From the NCBI GenBank assembly GCA_018383815.1, contig JAHAWU010000004.1:7824-61151 (forward strand): DNA of 53,328 nucleotides, in the 5' to 3' direction. The notes beneath the pieces are model-generated. The model was not told where the DNA came from. It saw only the letters and a program-made list of their open reading frames with translations, and ran no database searches. Made by a program: the position numbers and the translations under genes. This DNA comes from Candidatus Jordarchaeia archaeon (lineage in GTDB: Archaea; Asgardarchaeota; Jordiarchaeia; Jordiarchaeales; Jordiarchaeaceae). Positions 43,837-53,007 of the stretch are shown piece after piece. Numbering within the stretch: the first letter of the stretch is position 1; each line of letters begins with the position of its first letter.

Positions 43837-44739
43837 ATGCGGTTAGATGCTTTGGAAGAGGCGGTTTTGAATCTTTTGTTGAAGGATTCTTCTCTCGGTG
43901 TGAAGGGGTTGGCGGAGAGGCTGGACAGAAGTCGTAACCATATTGCTAAGGTGATTAGTCGTTTATTTGAGAGGAAGATTTTGAGAGGATATACTGTTGT
44001 TTTGAATCCCTTGAAGATATTGTTTGATCGTAGTATCTTTCTTTTTGTTAAGACGAATCCTCACGAGTATGATATCGTTGAGGGTTTGTTGGGTCTTCCA
44101 AATGTTCAGTCTATGGATGGGATTTCGGGCGAGTATTCCCTTTTGGGTGTGTATCGTTTTCGGTCCCCTTTGGAGTTTTCTTCTTTTCTTTCTGGTCTTG
44201 ATCGTTTGATGGTGGTTTCAAGGTTTAAGAAGTATCGATTGGTAGAGATATTGACTACTTTTAAGGAGTCAGGGTTTATTGTTCCTGATCCAAAAACCGA
44301 TTACTATCCTGTTTCTGATTTTGATTGGAAGTTGCTTAGTATTCTTAGGCATCAGGTTAATCCTATGCCTTATTCCCAATCTGATCTGGCTAAGAGGTTG
44401 GGCGTTTCGCAGCCTGTGGTGTCTCGGCGGATTTCTAAACTTCGGAGTGAGGACGTAATTATTGGTTATACTGCAAAAGTGGACTTTTCTGCTATCGGTC
44501 TGAATGCGAAGTTTTATTTGGAAATCAGTGTGGATCCCAGAGCCTATCTTTCCGTGGCTGAAAAATTGTGTGAGTTCGACGAGGTGCGTAGCATTTATCG
44601 CACTGGCGAGGAGTATGGCTTAATGGCGGTGGTTAGGACCAGAGATGTTAAGCATTATAATCAGTTTTTGCTTAAAATTTTTGAAATAGAAGATATAATT
44701 GATACCCATTCCAGTGTTGTTTTCCAAGAGTGGGTATAA
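43837..44739 (+). CDS. Transcription regulator with two Lrp/AsnC-type HTH modules
   Basis: 300 aa containing two Lrp-like units in tandem. Unit 1: HTH at residues 1-50 (LEEAVLNLLLKDSSLGVKGLAERL) and a RAM-like part (VKTNPHEYDIVEGLLG). Unit 2: HTH at about 145-195 (YSQSDLAKRLGVSQPVVSRRISKL) and a RAM-like domain (YLEISVDPRAYLSVAEKL ... IDTHSSVVFQEW). Normal Lrp proteins have about 150 aa and one unit. It is divergent from ahcY across about 115 bp, which suggests control of ahcY or of methyl-cycle genes, possibly with an amino acid or SAH/SAM ligand (inference). ATG 43837 is preferred over the upstream in-frame start because that would add a hydrophobic non-family stretch. Confidence 0.82.
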   Translation: MRLDALEEAVLNLLLKDSSLGVKGLAERLDRSRNHIAKVISRLFERKILRGYTVVLNPLKILFDRSIFLFVKTNPHEYDIVEGLLGLPNVQSMDGISGEYSLLGVYRFRSPLEFSSFLSGLDRLMVVSRFKKYRLVEILTTFKESGFIVPDPKTDYYPVSDFDWKLLSILRHQVNPMPYSQSDLAKRLGVSQPVVSRRISKLRSEDVIIGYTAKVDFSAIGLNAKFYLEISVDPRAYLSVAEKLCEFDEVRSIYRTGEEYGLMAVVRTRDVKHYNQFLLKIFEIEDIIDTHSSVVFQEWV

Positions 44740-45233
44740 TTTTCAATATGTTCGATTACGATTTGTTTTTGAACTCGTTTCTCTCCCCTTACTCAATTTT
44801 TGCGTATTGGCTTCGCATTTTTTGGCGCAATTGATTTGGTGTCACCTGCTATGCGTTATTTGTTTTTCGGCTCTTGTCATACCCCTAAGGTCTTTTTTCA
44901 GCGTTTTTACTCTGCAAAACAACTAAAAATGGGCTTCAATCTTGGGGCGCAGAGCGACCCAAACGTACACCAAAAAGTTTACACTCAGTTAGCTGTACTT
45001 TTTTGAAGGTGGAAAACTTTATGCACTGAGTTATGGGTAGTGAGTAGCTAAATTTTAGGAAACAGTCGGATTTTTAAGAGAATAGGAGCTAGTGAAGGGA
45101 AAGTGTTTTGGCTTGAAAATAAGAATAAGTAATACCCCAATTATCATAAATATAGTGTCGAAAGTGGAGTTAGTGAAATTTTGAAAGTTCGAGGAGATTC
45201 AGTTAGAGGAAGGTTAGTTTTTCGGCCTTTTGG
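44740..45233. other. Spacer without recognised gene
   Basis: Nearly 500 bp between the Lrp-type gene and the convergent metG. Short open frames exist but show no family features or ribosome-binding sites. No tRNA, C/D-box pair or strong hairpin was seen. A small unrecognised RNA is possible. Confidence 0.5.
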
Positions 45234-47240
45234 TTATTTAACTTTGCTTCCTGTTTCAACGTCCTTGTCTGGTACTAGTAGTGATATTTTTTCTCCGTCT
45301 ATGGCTGCTAGGAGCATGCCTTCTGACAGTATTCCTTGGATTTTTTTGGGTTTCAGATTTGTTAGCACTGTTACCTTTCTGCCCTTTAATTCTTGGGATT
45401 TGTAGTTTTCTCCGAGTTTGCCTACTATGTTTAATTGTTTGTTGGGCTCTGTTTTAACGATTATGTGGATTAGGTTTCCTTGTAGTTGTTTTGCGGAGAT
45501 TATTTCTCCTATTCTTATGTCTAGCTTGTCGAATTCGCTAATGTCTACCTCTTTTTTTCCTGCCTGTTCTGTTTGTTGTTTTAGTGTTTCTATTTCTTTT
45601 ATTATTTCTTCTTTTGGGATTTTTTCGAATAGGGGTTCTGCTTTTTGGATTTGGTGTTCGGGTTTTAGTAGGAACTCTTTTGCAGCGTCCCAATTTTCTG
45701 GTTTTGTTTCTAGTAGTTTCTGGAGTTTTTCTGCTGATTGGGGTATTATCGGGTATAGGAGTATGGACGCTGAGAGGAGGAAGTTGGCGCAGAGGTAGAG
45801 CGTGTTTTTTGCTTGTTTGGGGTTTTCCTTTATGGTTTTCCAGGGCTCTTTGGCTGAGAAGTAGCTGTTGGCAAATTTGAAGAGTTCGATTATTCTTTTG
45901 ATGGCTTTTGAGAGGTCGCATTCTTCATAGTATGTGGCAAGTTCGTCAGGGGCGGCTTTAATTAATTGGATAAATTCCCTGTCCTGCTCGTCGAAATCTG
46001 AGGGTTCTGGTATTTTGCTATCATATCGGTTGTTGATGAAGTGCAGAATTCGATGGACGAAGTTTCCAATGTTGTCCACAAGGTCTCCGTTTATCCTTTC
46101 CTGAAATTCCTCCCAGCTGAAGTTATTGTCCTTTATGGTGTTTGCGGCTTTGAAGGCCAAATAAAATCTCACATAATCTGCGGGATATCTCTGCAAAATG
46201 TAGTTTAGGGGAATCAGCCATTTTCGGCTTTTGCTCATCTTTAAACCTTCTAGGGTAAGGTATCCATTCACCACATACTTTTTGGGAAGCGTTATTTCCC
46301 CAGTTCCCATAAGCATGGCTGGCCAAAAAAGAAAGTGGTGGTATATTATATCCTTACCAATGAAATGCGTGATGAAGCTATCTTCCCTCTTCCAGTAGTC
46401 CTCCCAGTTTGCTTTATTTTTTTTACTCCAATTAATTGTGGAAGCTATGTACCCTATGGGTGCATCGAACCAAACGTAGACGTACTGGTTTTCCTTTGCA
46501 TCATGGTATGGTAATTTGAATCCCCAGTAATCCTCCCGGGTTATGTCCCAGTCTTGGAGCCCCGATTTTATCCATTGAACAACATAGTTTACAACATCTT
46601 TGGGAAAGTTTTTGCCCGTTTTGTCCGATGTTAACCATTGGTGTAATCTGTCAGAGAACACACTTAGCTTGAATATGAAATGTTTTTCCCTTCTGGTTAC
46701 TGGACGTTCGCCACACAGTATGCAGTAGGGTTTAAGTATCTCCCCCGGCTCAATTGTTCTTCCACAAACTTCGCAGGCGTCGCTGTACTGGTCTTCTGCT
46801 CCGCAGTGGGGGCAGGTGCCTTTGATCATTCTGTCGGGAAGATAGGTTTTGTCCTTCTCGCAGTAGAACTCTTCCACTTCTTTCTGGTAAATGTAGCCTT
46901 TTTCCCTTAGTTTTAGAAGAAAGTGTTCAGTTATTTCCCGGTTTTCTTCGCTGTGCGTTTTATAATAGTTATCAAAACTTATGTTTAATGCTTTAAGATC
47001 ATTTAGTTGTCTTTCACGATAATAATCCACGTGTTCGAGGGGGGTGCGTCCTGCTTCGCGTGCTGCGACTGAAATAGGTGTTCCGTGGTCGTCGCTTCCA
47101 CATACAAAAACTACATCATGCTGTTTTAATCTGCAAAATCTTGCATAAGCGTCTGCGGGAATATATGTGCTGGAAACATGTCCTATGTGAAGATCACCAT
47201 TAGCATAGGGCAACGCGGAAGTAATCAGTATCCTACTCAA
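45234..47240 (-). CDS. metG: Methionyl-tRNA synthetase
   Basis: 668 aa class I synthetase. HIGH is in ALPYANGDLHIGHVSSTYI (residues 9-27). Two zinc knuckles are CPHCGAEDQYSDACEVCG and CILCGERP (about 142-178). KMSKS is in LEGLKMSKSRKWLIP (about 336). The anticodon-binding helical domain is followed by a C-terminal EMAP/Trbp-like tRNA-binding domain (about 565-668, FDKLDIRIGEIISAKQLQ) fused in the same chain. The 3' end of the coding strand is A-rich. Confidence 0.95.
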   Translation of the reverse strand: MSRILITSALPYANGDLHIGHVSSTYIPADAYARFCRLKQHDVVFVCGSDDHGTPISVAAREAGRTPLEHVDYYRERQLNDLKALNISFDNYYKTHSEENREITEHFLLKLREKGYIYQKEVEEFYCEKDKTYLPDRMIKGTCPHCGAEDQYSDACEVCGRTIEPGEILKPYCILCGERPVTRREKHFIFKLSVFSDRLHQWLTSDKTGKNFPKDVVNYVVQWIKSGLQDWDITREDYWGFKLPYHDAKENQYVYVWFDAPIGYIASTINWSKKNKANWEDYWKREDSFITHFIGKDIIYHHFLFWPAMLMGTGEITLPKKYVVNGYLTLEGLKMSKSRKWLIPLNYILQRYPADYVRFYLAFKAANTIKDNNFSWEEFQERINGDLVDNIGNFVHRILHFINNRYDSKIPEPSDFDEQDREFIQLIKAAPDELATYYEECDLSKAIKRIIELFKFANSYFSAKEPWKTIKENPKQAKNTLYLCANFLLSASILLYPIIPQSAEKLQKLLETKPENWDAAKEFLLKPEHQIQKAEPLFEKIPKEEIIKEIETLKQQTEQAGKKEVDISEFDKLDIRIGEIISAKQLQGNLIHIIVKTEPNKQLNIVGKLGENYKSQELKGRKVTVLTNLKPKKIQGILSEGMLLAAIDGEKISLLVPDKDVETGSKVK

Positions 47241-47483
47241 ACTTTACCACCTCGAACAAATAAGTCGCTTTGTTTTAGGTAGCAACAATAATTTATCTTA
47301 AGAACCTTTTGGAACAGACATTCCCACATGTAAAATTGTTTCTTCATAATATGTGTTCTCATTATCAGAACGATGAGACAGGCTGTTTTAAACGTTTGGT
47401 AAAAAATGCTGATAAACAACAAATATTAAATTTTATCACCCTACTATTTCAAGAGTTCTTGTATAACTGCAGGTGTGGTGAAT

Positions 47484-48335
47484 ATGCAAAGTTTTCCCGC
47501 TACGGATAACCATATACACATTAATCCAGTTGTAGGCCTTGGGCCTGCAAACATTGGAAAAGAATTCAAGAGAGCGGGGGGTACCGGACTAATTGTAGTT
47601 TGTCTCCCTTCCTGGAGCTATGGGGTAAATGTTTCAAAGCCTTCAGATTATGAAATCTGTTACCGTTATGTTTCTGATTGTGTGGAAAAAATTAGACTTC
47701 TCGGTATTTATGCCTATGGCGTTATAGGCGTCCACCCCGCTGAACTAACACAGATGTTAAGCAGAGGAATGGACATAAAAAAGGCCAAAGAACTTATGTG
47801 TGCCGGATTAGACCTAGCAGTAAAATGGATTGAGGAGGGGCGGGCGACAGCCATTGGGGAGGTAGGACGGCCCCACTATCCGGTAAGCCCCGAAATTTGG
47901 GAAACCTCAAATGAAATATTACTCTATGCTTTTGAACGGGCTAAGGACTGCAGATGCGCGGTGCAGCTTCACACAGAAAGTGTGGGTGAAAAAGAAATAA
48001 TTGAATTATCAGGTATGGTAAGAAAGTCAAATCTAGATCCTAGTAGAGTAATAAAGCATTTTTGTCCTCCCTTAATTAAAATTTGTGAACGTGAAAAAAT
48101 TTTTCCCTCCCTAATTGCATCTAGGAAAAATGTTGAAGCCGCGTTTAAGGAGGGAGACCGCTTCCTCCTTGAAACCGATTACCTTGACGATCCCAAGAGA
48201 CCGGGGGCGGTGCTGGGACCAAAATCCGTGCCCAAGTTGGTAAATCAATTAAGAAAGCAAGAAGATTTAAAGGATAGACTTTGGAAAGTTAACAAGGAAC
48301 TACCAGAAAAAATTTATGGCGTTCAGCTTTTTTGA
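47484..48335 (+). CDS. TatD-family metal-dependent hydrolase
   Basis: About 283 aa. The metal motif HxH is in PATDNHIHINPVVGLG, the Glu/His ligands follow in AIGEVGRPHYPV and CAVQLHTESVGEKE, then a His (VIKHFCPP) and an Asp in RFLLETDYLDDP. These match the archaeal branch of TatD-like deoxyribonucleases/hydrolases, whose substrate is unclear. ATG 47484 is chosen behind AGGTGTGGTG; GTG 47475 would add three residues. It is divergent from metG. Confidence 0.83.
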   Translation: MQSFPATDNHIHINPVVGLGPANIGKEFKRAGGTGLIVVCLPSWSYGVNVSKPSDYEICYRYVSDCVEKIRLLGIYAYGVIGVHPAELTQMLSRGMDIKKAKELMCAGLDLAVKWIEEGRATAIGEVGRPHYPVSPEIWETSNEILLYAFERAKDCRCAVQLHTESVGEKEIIELSGMVRKSNLDPSRVIKHFCPPLIKICEREKIFPSLIASRKNVEAAFKEGDRFLLETDYLDDPKRPGAVLGPKSVPKLVNQLRKQEDLKDRLWKVNKELPEKIYGVQLF

Positions 48336-48439
48336 ACGTTTAAAAATCCACCCCTAGGATTCCAAATTAATGCTTATTGGAAATCGTTCTGGAATGTGTA
48401 GAATAAAGATGCTAAACTGTTTAAGGAATTTTCAGAGTG

Positions 48440-49108
48440 ATGGAGTTGAGTAGAATTATTAAAAAGAGGGCCACCGCGTATAAGGTGCACATTTCGGATC
48501 TGGTTAATGGTAAGTGGGTGGAAAAACCTAATGGGCGGTTTATTGTTACTGGTTCAGGATTAGAGGTTCAGAGAGCTAGAGTTATGGGAACTGTGGTTGA
48601 CAAGTTTATCAGTTCTCAGTCAGACTTTGGTAGCATTACCCTTGATGATGGTACCGAGACAATTAGAGCTAAGTTCTGGAAGAATCAGAATTCTCCCATT
48701 AATAAAGTCCAGGTTGGGGATATAGTAGACATTATCGGTAAGGTTAAAGAGTATCGGGGCGAGGTTTATCTAGTTCCAGAACTTGTTATAAATGTTGATG
48801 ACCCCAATTGGGAAATTGTTAGAGAATTGGAGTTAATGTTGTTAAAACCTGCAGGTGAGATTAGTCACTTAAAAGAAGAAATTGGAGTATCCGAAGAAGA
48901 TAAAACTGTACCCGAAGAGGACTTCGCCAGTAATATTACCCGCATTATGGAAGTTATTGAAAAATTTGATGAAGGTGAAGGAGTGGATTTTCAGATCATA
49001 AAGAAGGAAACTGGATTATCACTTAAGGAATTAGAGTCCGGCCTCACAGAGTTGTTGTCTGATGGAACAATTTATGAGCCTAGGCCTCAGACTTATAGGA
49101 AACTCTAA
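48440..49108 (+). CDS. OB-fold single-stranded nucleic-acid binding protein (RPA-like)
   Basis: About 222 aa. An OB-fold (about residues 30-120: RFIVTGSGLEVQRARVMGTVVD, SITLDDGTETIRAKFWK, VDIIGKVKEYRGEVYLVPEL) is followed by an acidic linker and a C-terminal winged helix (about 160-222, IIKKETGLSLKELESGLTELL). This layout matches the RPA32-like archaeal replication protein subunit. It begins a run of information-processing genes: aIF2-beta follows after 20 nt. Confidence 0.8.
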   Translation: MELSRIIKKRATAYKVHISDLVNGKWVEKPNGRFIVTGSGLEVQRARVMGTVVDKFISSQSDFGSITLDDGTETIRAKFWKNQNSPINKVQVGDIVDIIGKVKEYRGEVYLVPELVINVDDPNWEIVRELELMLLKPAGEISHLKEEIGVSEEDKTVPEEDFASNITRIMEVIEKFDEGEGVDFQIIKKETGLSLKELESGLTELLSDGTIYEPRPQTYRKL

Positions 49109-49128
49109 ACATTCGAGGTGGTTGTGTA

Positions 49129-49539
49129 ATGGAAAACTATGAGCGTCTATTAGATAGAGCACGTCAACAGTTACCCCCTGAAGTTTTTGAACGCAAAAGA
49201 TTCGAGATCCCCAAATCAGTAATTTTTGTTGAGGGAAACAGGACAATTGTTAGAAACTATAGAGATATAGCTTCGGCTTTAAATAGAGACCCTCAACACT
49301 TAATGAAGTATCTTATGCGGGAGTTAGCAACTGCAGGTATTATAGAAGGGCAGAGAGCGATTTTCCAGGGAAAGTTTACAAACAAGGCTCTTGATGAACT
49401 AATATCAAGATACACCCACACCTATGTTCTCTGTTCCGAGTGTGGAAAGCCAGACACCCATATTGAAAAACAGGATAGATTCCACTTCCTTGTGTGTGAA
49501 GCCTGCGGAGCAAGAGCATCAATCAAAACCATACAATAG
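49129..49539 (+). CDS. Translation initiation factor aIF2, beta subunit
   Basis: 136 aa. An N-terminal helix is followed by the aIF2-beta core (FVEGNRTIVRNYRDIASALNRDPQHLMKYLMREL) and a C-terminal zinc ribbon (CSECGKPDTH ... CEACGARASIKTI). It forms the initiator-tRNA-binding heterotrimer with alpha and gamma subunits, which are not in the window. The SD GAGGTGG is close to the ATG. Confidence 0.95.
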   Translation: MENYERLLDRARQQLPPEVFERKRFEIPKSVIFVEGNRTIVRNYRDIASALNRDPQHLMKYLMRELATAGIIEGQRAIFQGKFTNKALDELISRYTHTYVLCSECGKPDTHIEKQDRFHFLVCEACGARASIKTIQ

Positions 49540-49585
49540 AGTTGCTTTAAAGCCATCTCCCATAATGAGTAAGGAGAGCTTTAAG

Positions 49586-49882
49586 ATGCGAGTCTACCTT
49601 CATGTAAGGAGAGTAAATAATGAAATTATGGTTGCCGTTTGCGACGAAGAAATATTGGGAAAAACCTTTAGAGAAGGCAAACTCAAAATAGAGGTGAAAA
49701 AGGAATTTTATTGTGGTGAGTTAGTCTCAATAGAGGAGGGCATAGCAGCAATCAGACAAGGAACCATAATAAACATAGTTGGCAACAACATTGTTTCCCA
49801 AGCCATAATTGAGGGACTAATACCACCCCAAGGAATCATAAAAATTGAAGGCGTAGCCCACGCACAAAAAGTAATAATGTAG
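49586..49882 (+). CDS. DUF424-family protein
   Basis: 98 aa. MRVYLHVRRVNNEIMVAVCDEEILGKTFREGK begins a compact alpha/beta domain; GIAAIRQGTIINIVGNNIVSQAIIEGL is the family's glycine-rich core. The function is unknown. It is commonly found beside aIF2-beta and NMD3, as here. ATG 49586 is preferred because GGAG lies 9-10 nt upstream; ATG 49565 is possible. Confidence 0.82.
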   Translation: MRVYLHVRRVNNEIMVAVCDEEILGKTFREGKLKIEVKKEFYCGELVSIEEGIAAIRQGTIINIVGNNIVSQAIIEGLIPPQGIIKIEGVAHAQKVIM

Positions 49883-49909
49883 ATTCATACTTTATGAGGT
49901 AACATGTAA

Positions 49910-50980
49910 ATGACAAAAAGATTCTGTGCGCTATGTGGAAAAACAGATGTCCCCCTGATTGAAAACCTCTGTGAATCATGTTACCTCAAGAAGAATCCCC
50001 CATTCACCGTTAAACATGAGTTTGAAGTGAGAATTTGCCCACACTGTTACAGCTACAAGCTTTCCAAAAAATGGGTACAAACCAATAGCTTTAACCCGAA
50101 AGAATTCTTAGAGACAGTAATAGAGCAGAACCTGCCACGCTTTATAAAACACTCACCAGAATTTGAAATAATCATACACCCCCAAATAGCCGAAGAAGTG
50201 GAATTAACTGGAAAAATCGATGTTCCAATTTTAATAACTGCCAAAAAAAACGACACAACCATTAGTGAAACGGTTAAAGTCACCATAAAACTCGAATCTT
50301 CACCTTGCGGCATTTGCACCAAGAAAAAACAAGGTGCCTACGAGGCCATAGTCCAGTTCAGAGGGTTAAGAGGCAGAATAAGCGAAGAAGAGAGACAACA
50401 AATCTACCAAATAATAGACAAAGTCCTCGAATCTGAAAGATACAAAGACGAATACATACCTCAAATAAAGGAGAAAAAAGAAGGCTTCGACCTCTACGTT
50501 AGCTCAACTGGACTCGCGAAAAGCATTGCCACATCCGCAAAAGAACAAATGGGCGCAAACATCCATGAATCATTCAAATTATCCGGAATGAAGGATGGAA
50601 AAAAGAAAGGAACAACATCAGTATCAGTAAGACTCCCCTCCTTCACTCCAGGCGAGATAATACAACTCATGGACAGAACCCTCATATTCGAAAAAATCGA
50701 AAAAGGCAATCTCATAGGAAAAAACCCCAAAACCGGGGAAAAACAAATCATACAGTACAAGGACTTATGGGAATCAGAAATACAAAGCTGGAAACCAGAA
50801 ACAAAACAATACCTCATAATTTCCAAAACTGAAGACACCATCCAACTAATGAACCTAAAAACATACGAAATAACCGAAATAAAAAGGGAGCAAACCCACA
50901 CAAACCTTAAAGAAGGAGAAATAATACAAGCTGTAAAAATAGACGAAGAAATAATCATCCTCATACCAGAAACTTATTAA
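49910..50980 (+). CDS. nmd3: NMD3-like 60S-type ribosome export/maturation factor homolog
   Basis: 356 aa. The N-terminal zinc-binding Cys pairs (CALCGKTDVPLIENLCESCYLKK) are followed by CPHCYSYKLSKKW, then the NMD3 core with SSPCGICTKKKQGAYEAIVQFRG and FDLYVSSTGLAKSIA. The eukaryotic export tail is absent, as in other archaea. It is expected to bind the large ribosomal subunit. The coding strand becomes strongly A/C-rich in the 3' half. Confidence 0.92.
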   Translation: MTKRFCALCGKTDVPLIENLCESCYLKKNPPFTVKHEFEVRICPHCYSYKLSKKWVQTNSFNPKEFLETVIEQNLPRFIKHSPEFEIIIHPQIAEEVELTGKIDVPILITAKKNDTTISETVKVTIKLESSPCGICTKKKQGAYEAIVQFRGLRGRISEEERQQIYQIIDKVLESERYKDEYIPQIKEKKEGFDLYVSSTGLAKSIATSAKEQMGANIHESFKLSGMKDGKKKGTTSVSVRLPSFTPGEIIQLMDRTLIFEKIEKGNLIGKNPKTGEKQIIQYKDLWESEIQSWKPETKQYLIISKTEDTIQLMNLKTYEITEIKREQTHTNLKEGEIIQAVKIDEEIIILIPETY

Positions 50981-51081
50981 TCAATACTTCCTCTAGGAAG
51001 CCTAACAATTCCCAACAGCCATTTAGGAAATTTTAAAAGAACGGAAACGTATTCTTAAGGGACTAAAAGAAGGTTGAAATT

Positions 51082-51399
51082 GTGACACCGAAGAAAAAAG
51101 ACCTCATAGAAGAAGACGAAGGCGAATTCCGGAAGGTTCGCACTCCAAGACAGGGCGAAATTCTTGGAATAGTGGTCAAAATGATGGGCTACGACCGCCT
51201 TCAAGTAAAGTGTACCGATGGGAAAGTTAGACTCAGCAGAATAAGAGGAAAAATGAAGAAACGTGTCTGGATCAAAGAGGGGGATGTGGTCATTGTTGCC
51301 CCTTGGGACTTTCAGGATGACAGGGCGGATATAATTTGGAGATACTCTAAAGGGCAGGCAAAGTGGCTTGAGGATAATGGTTATCTGAAGGGAATTTGA
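51082..51399 (+). CDS. Translation initiation factor aIF1A
   Basis: 105 aa, an S1-type OB fold: RTPRQGEILGIVVKMMGYDRLQVKCTDG, VRLSRIRGKMKKRVWIKEGD, and the C-terminal DFQDDRADIIWRYSKGQAKWL that is diagnostic for aIF1A. It promotes initiation-complex assembly in the ribosomal A site. Translation starts with GTG 51082 after AAGGTTG. A TATA-like TTTTAAAAG lies near 51032-51040. Convergent with the KH protein (1 bp between stops). Confidence 0.95.
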   Translation: MTPKKKDLIEEDEGEFRKVRTPRQGEILGIVVKMMGYDRLQVKCTDGKVRLSRIRGKMKKRVWIKEGDVVIVAPWDFQDDRADIIWRYSKGQAKWLEDNGYLKGI

Positions 51400-51400
51400 T

Positions 51401-51982
51401 TTAGCTTCCGATTTGGTTTTCTCCCAAGGTCTTCCAAGAGGTCCATTTTCTCTTTTGGGCTCTTTTTCTTTTCTGGAGGACACTATAAACTGTGGAGTGG
51501 GGGGCACCCTTAATCAGCATCATTATCGCTTCTTTAGCCATTCTGCCCTGTTCAACATTCCCTATTATGGCCACTGTGTGCCCGTAAACTGATATATTGG
51601 CACCGCTGATCTCCTCTATAATTTTTCTCGTTTTTCCTCCGGCTCCTATAATCCGACCTTTAATTCTGGTCAGAGAATTCTTAGATTTATTGGTGAAAAG
51701 TGTGAGATCCACTATTTCCAGCAGTTCCCCCTCATCCAAGAGTCTAAGGGCTCTGGTGGGGCTGAAGCCTCTGCCAATAGCCCTCACAATGTCTCTGGCC
51801 TTCCAAACCGCTAAAGGATCATCTGTTTCCTCAGTTGGAGTGATAACTATGTTGCCATCTTCACTATTGATGTCTAGCTTGGTTTTAGTTTCCCTTTCAA
51901 TCATGGATTTAACCTGTCCATTTGAACCTATGATAACTGCCACCCGCTCTTTCGGAACCTTTATAAACTCTCTTGTCTCCAA
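51401..51982 (-). CDS. Two-KH-domain RNA-binding protein (Dim2/Pno1-like)
   Basis: 193 aa. KH1: FIKVPKERVAVIIGSNGQVKSMIE (degenerate GxxG in GSNG). KH2: LTRIKGRIIGAGGKTRKIIEEISG (GAGG). The C-terminus is basic (QKRKRAQKRKW). This is the archaeal homolog of Dim2/Pno1, a pre-16S/18S rRNA maturation factor. It overlaps rio1 by 22 nt, the usual archaeal partner; the two act on small-subunit biogenesis. Confidence 0.92.
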   Translation of the reverse strand: METREFIKVPKERVAVIIGSNGQVKSMIERETKTKLDINSEDGNIVITPTEETDDPLAVWKARDIVRAIGRGFSPTRALRLLDEGELLEIVDLTLFTNKSKNSLTRIKGRIIGAGGKTRKIIEEISGANISVYGHTVAIIGNVEQGRMAKEAIMMLIKGAPHSTVYSVLQKRKRAQKRKWTSWKTLGENQIGS

Positions 51983-52755
51983 ACCAATTCTTCACCCGTA
52001 ACTTTTTTATATGCTTCCTCCAGAGAGGGAACCTCCACTCCTAAACTTGAAAAATATCTTAAAATATTCCTTAGATCACGAGCCAAAAAATCTAATGCTA
52101 AATGGTGACTGAGGAGAACCCCCTGAGAAACATCAATTATCACTGGCTCATCCCAGTATAAAATATTATACTCGCTAAGATCCGCATGCACCAATTCCGC
52201 CTTCTCGTAAAGCTTAACAACATAATCAAAAACAATTTTGAAAACGGGCTCCGGATCCTCAACCATTGCCTCTCTCAGCCTAGGAGCAGAAACTCCATTT
52301 TCACCAATAAACTCCATAACGAGAACGTTACCCCTCCAAACAATGGGCTTGGGAACTCTAACACCCGCCTCATCCGCCAACCTAAGATTCTTAAACTCCT
52401 TCTCAGCCCACGCATAAACAATGGAACGCGTATCCCTCTTAACCTTGGTAAAGCGGGGATCCCCCTGAATGTAAACCCAAATCCTCTTAAAATCCATAGT
52501 CGAAGTCCTATAAATCTTGACCGCCAAATTCCGAGTTACCCCATTTTCCTCAGCAGTAGCCCAATAAACATTCGACTCCTTACCTGAAGCCACAACCCCC
52601 TTCATACTATCCAAATAACCCCTATTAATCAAATCATACAAAATCATAGCGGTTCTCTTATCGATAACCGCCTGCGTCGTCTCCAAATCCTCAGACCGCT
52701 TTCTCTTAATCCTACCCTTATCAATCTTGCGATCAATCCTATCAATACGCTTATC
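51961..52755 (-). CDS. rio1: RIO1-type serine protein kinase
   Basis: About 264 aa. RIO1 features: ATP-binding VVASGKESNVYWATA (replacing the usual Gly-rich loop), Lys in NLAVKIYRTSTMDF, catalytic loop LVHADLSEYNILYWD and metal motif VIIDVSQGV. It acts in small ribosomal subunit maturation. The open frame runs back to ATG 52800, but that N-terminus is hydrophobic and unlike RIO1. TTG 52755 (LDKRIDRIDRKID), just after GGTGG, gives a normal start. The tRNA-Leu gene ends about 84 nt upstream. Confidence 0.92.
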   Translation of the reverse strand, partial: DKRIDRIDRKIDKGRIKRKRSEDLETTQAVIDKRTAMILYDLINRGYLDSMKGVVASGKESNVYWATAEENGVTRNLAVKIYRTSTMDFKRIWVYIQGDPRFTKVKRDTRSIVYAWAEKEFKNLRLADEAGVRVPKPIVWRGNVLVMEFIGENGVSAPRLREAMVEDPEPVFKIVFDYVVKLYEKAELVHADLSEYNILYWDEPVIIDVSQGVLLSHHLALDFLARDLRNILRYFSSLGVEVPSLEEAYKKVTGEELVWRQESL

Positions 52756-52838
52756 CAAAACAACCACCGTCAAACAAAAACCAAAAAATAAAGACTTCAT
52801 AGTTCAAATAAACAGGGCACATACCTGCTTTTAAAAAT

Positions 52839-53007
52839 TGGTGCAGGGAGCGTGACTATCGAGCTGCATCAACCTGATGCTTCTTTTCGAACACGCGAAG
52901 GCCTACGCGGCTCCACCAAAACTGGCGAATACCACTACGCCACTGGGTCCTAAGCCCAGCTCCTATAGCCAACCAATGCTGGGTATTGACCACTCGGAAA
53001 TCCCTGC
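52839..53007 (-). tRNA. tRNA-Leu (UAG) with three non-canonical introns
   Basis: Minus strand. Acceptor GCAGGGA (53007-53001) pairs with TCCCTGC (52849-52843), A73, encoded CCA (52841-52839). The anticodon arm CTGGG-CTTAGGA-CCCAG (52959-52943) is uninterrupted with anticodon TAG (52952-52950). T stem GCGTG (52896-52892)/CACGC (52854-52850). Insertions: about 52965-52985 in the D loop (boundaries approximate), about 52903-52934 in the variable arm (GCGTAG is repeated at both ends, so boundaries may shift by up to 6 nt), and 52856-52885 in the T loop (59/60), whose core is a GCATCA/TGATGC hairpin. Removing them leaves TGGCGTAGGCCTTC as a normal Leu variable arm and TTCGAAT as the T loop. Confidence 0.93.

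Noticed and set aside
45538-45921. Long frames antisense to metG and other genes
   Set aside because: Low-complexity, Arg/Lys/Thr- or Phe/Ser-rich translations that mirror the skewed composition of the true gene.
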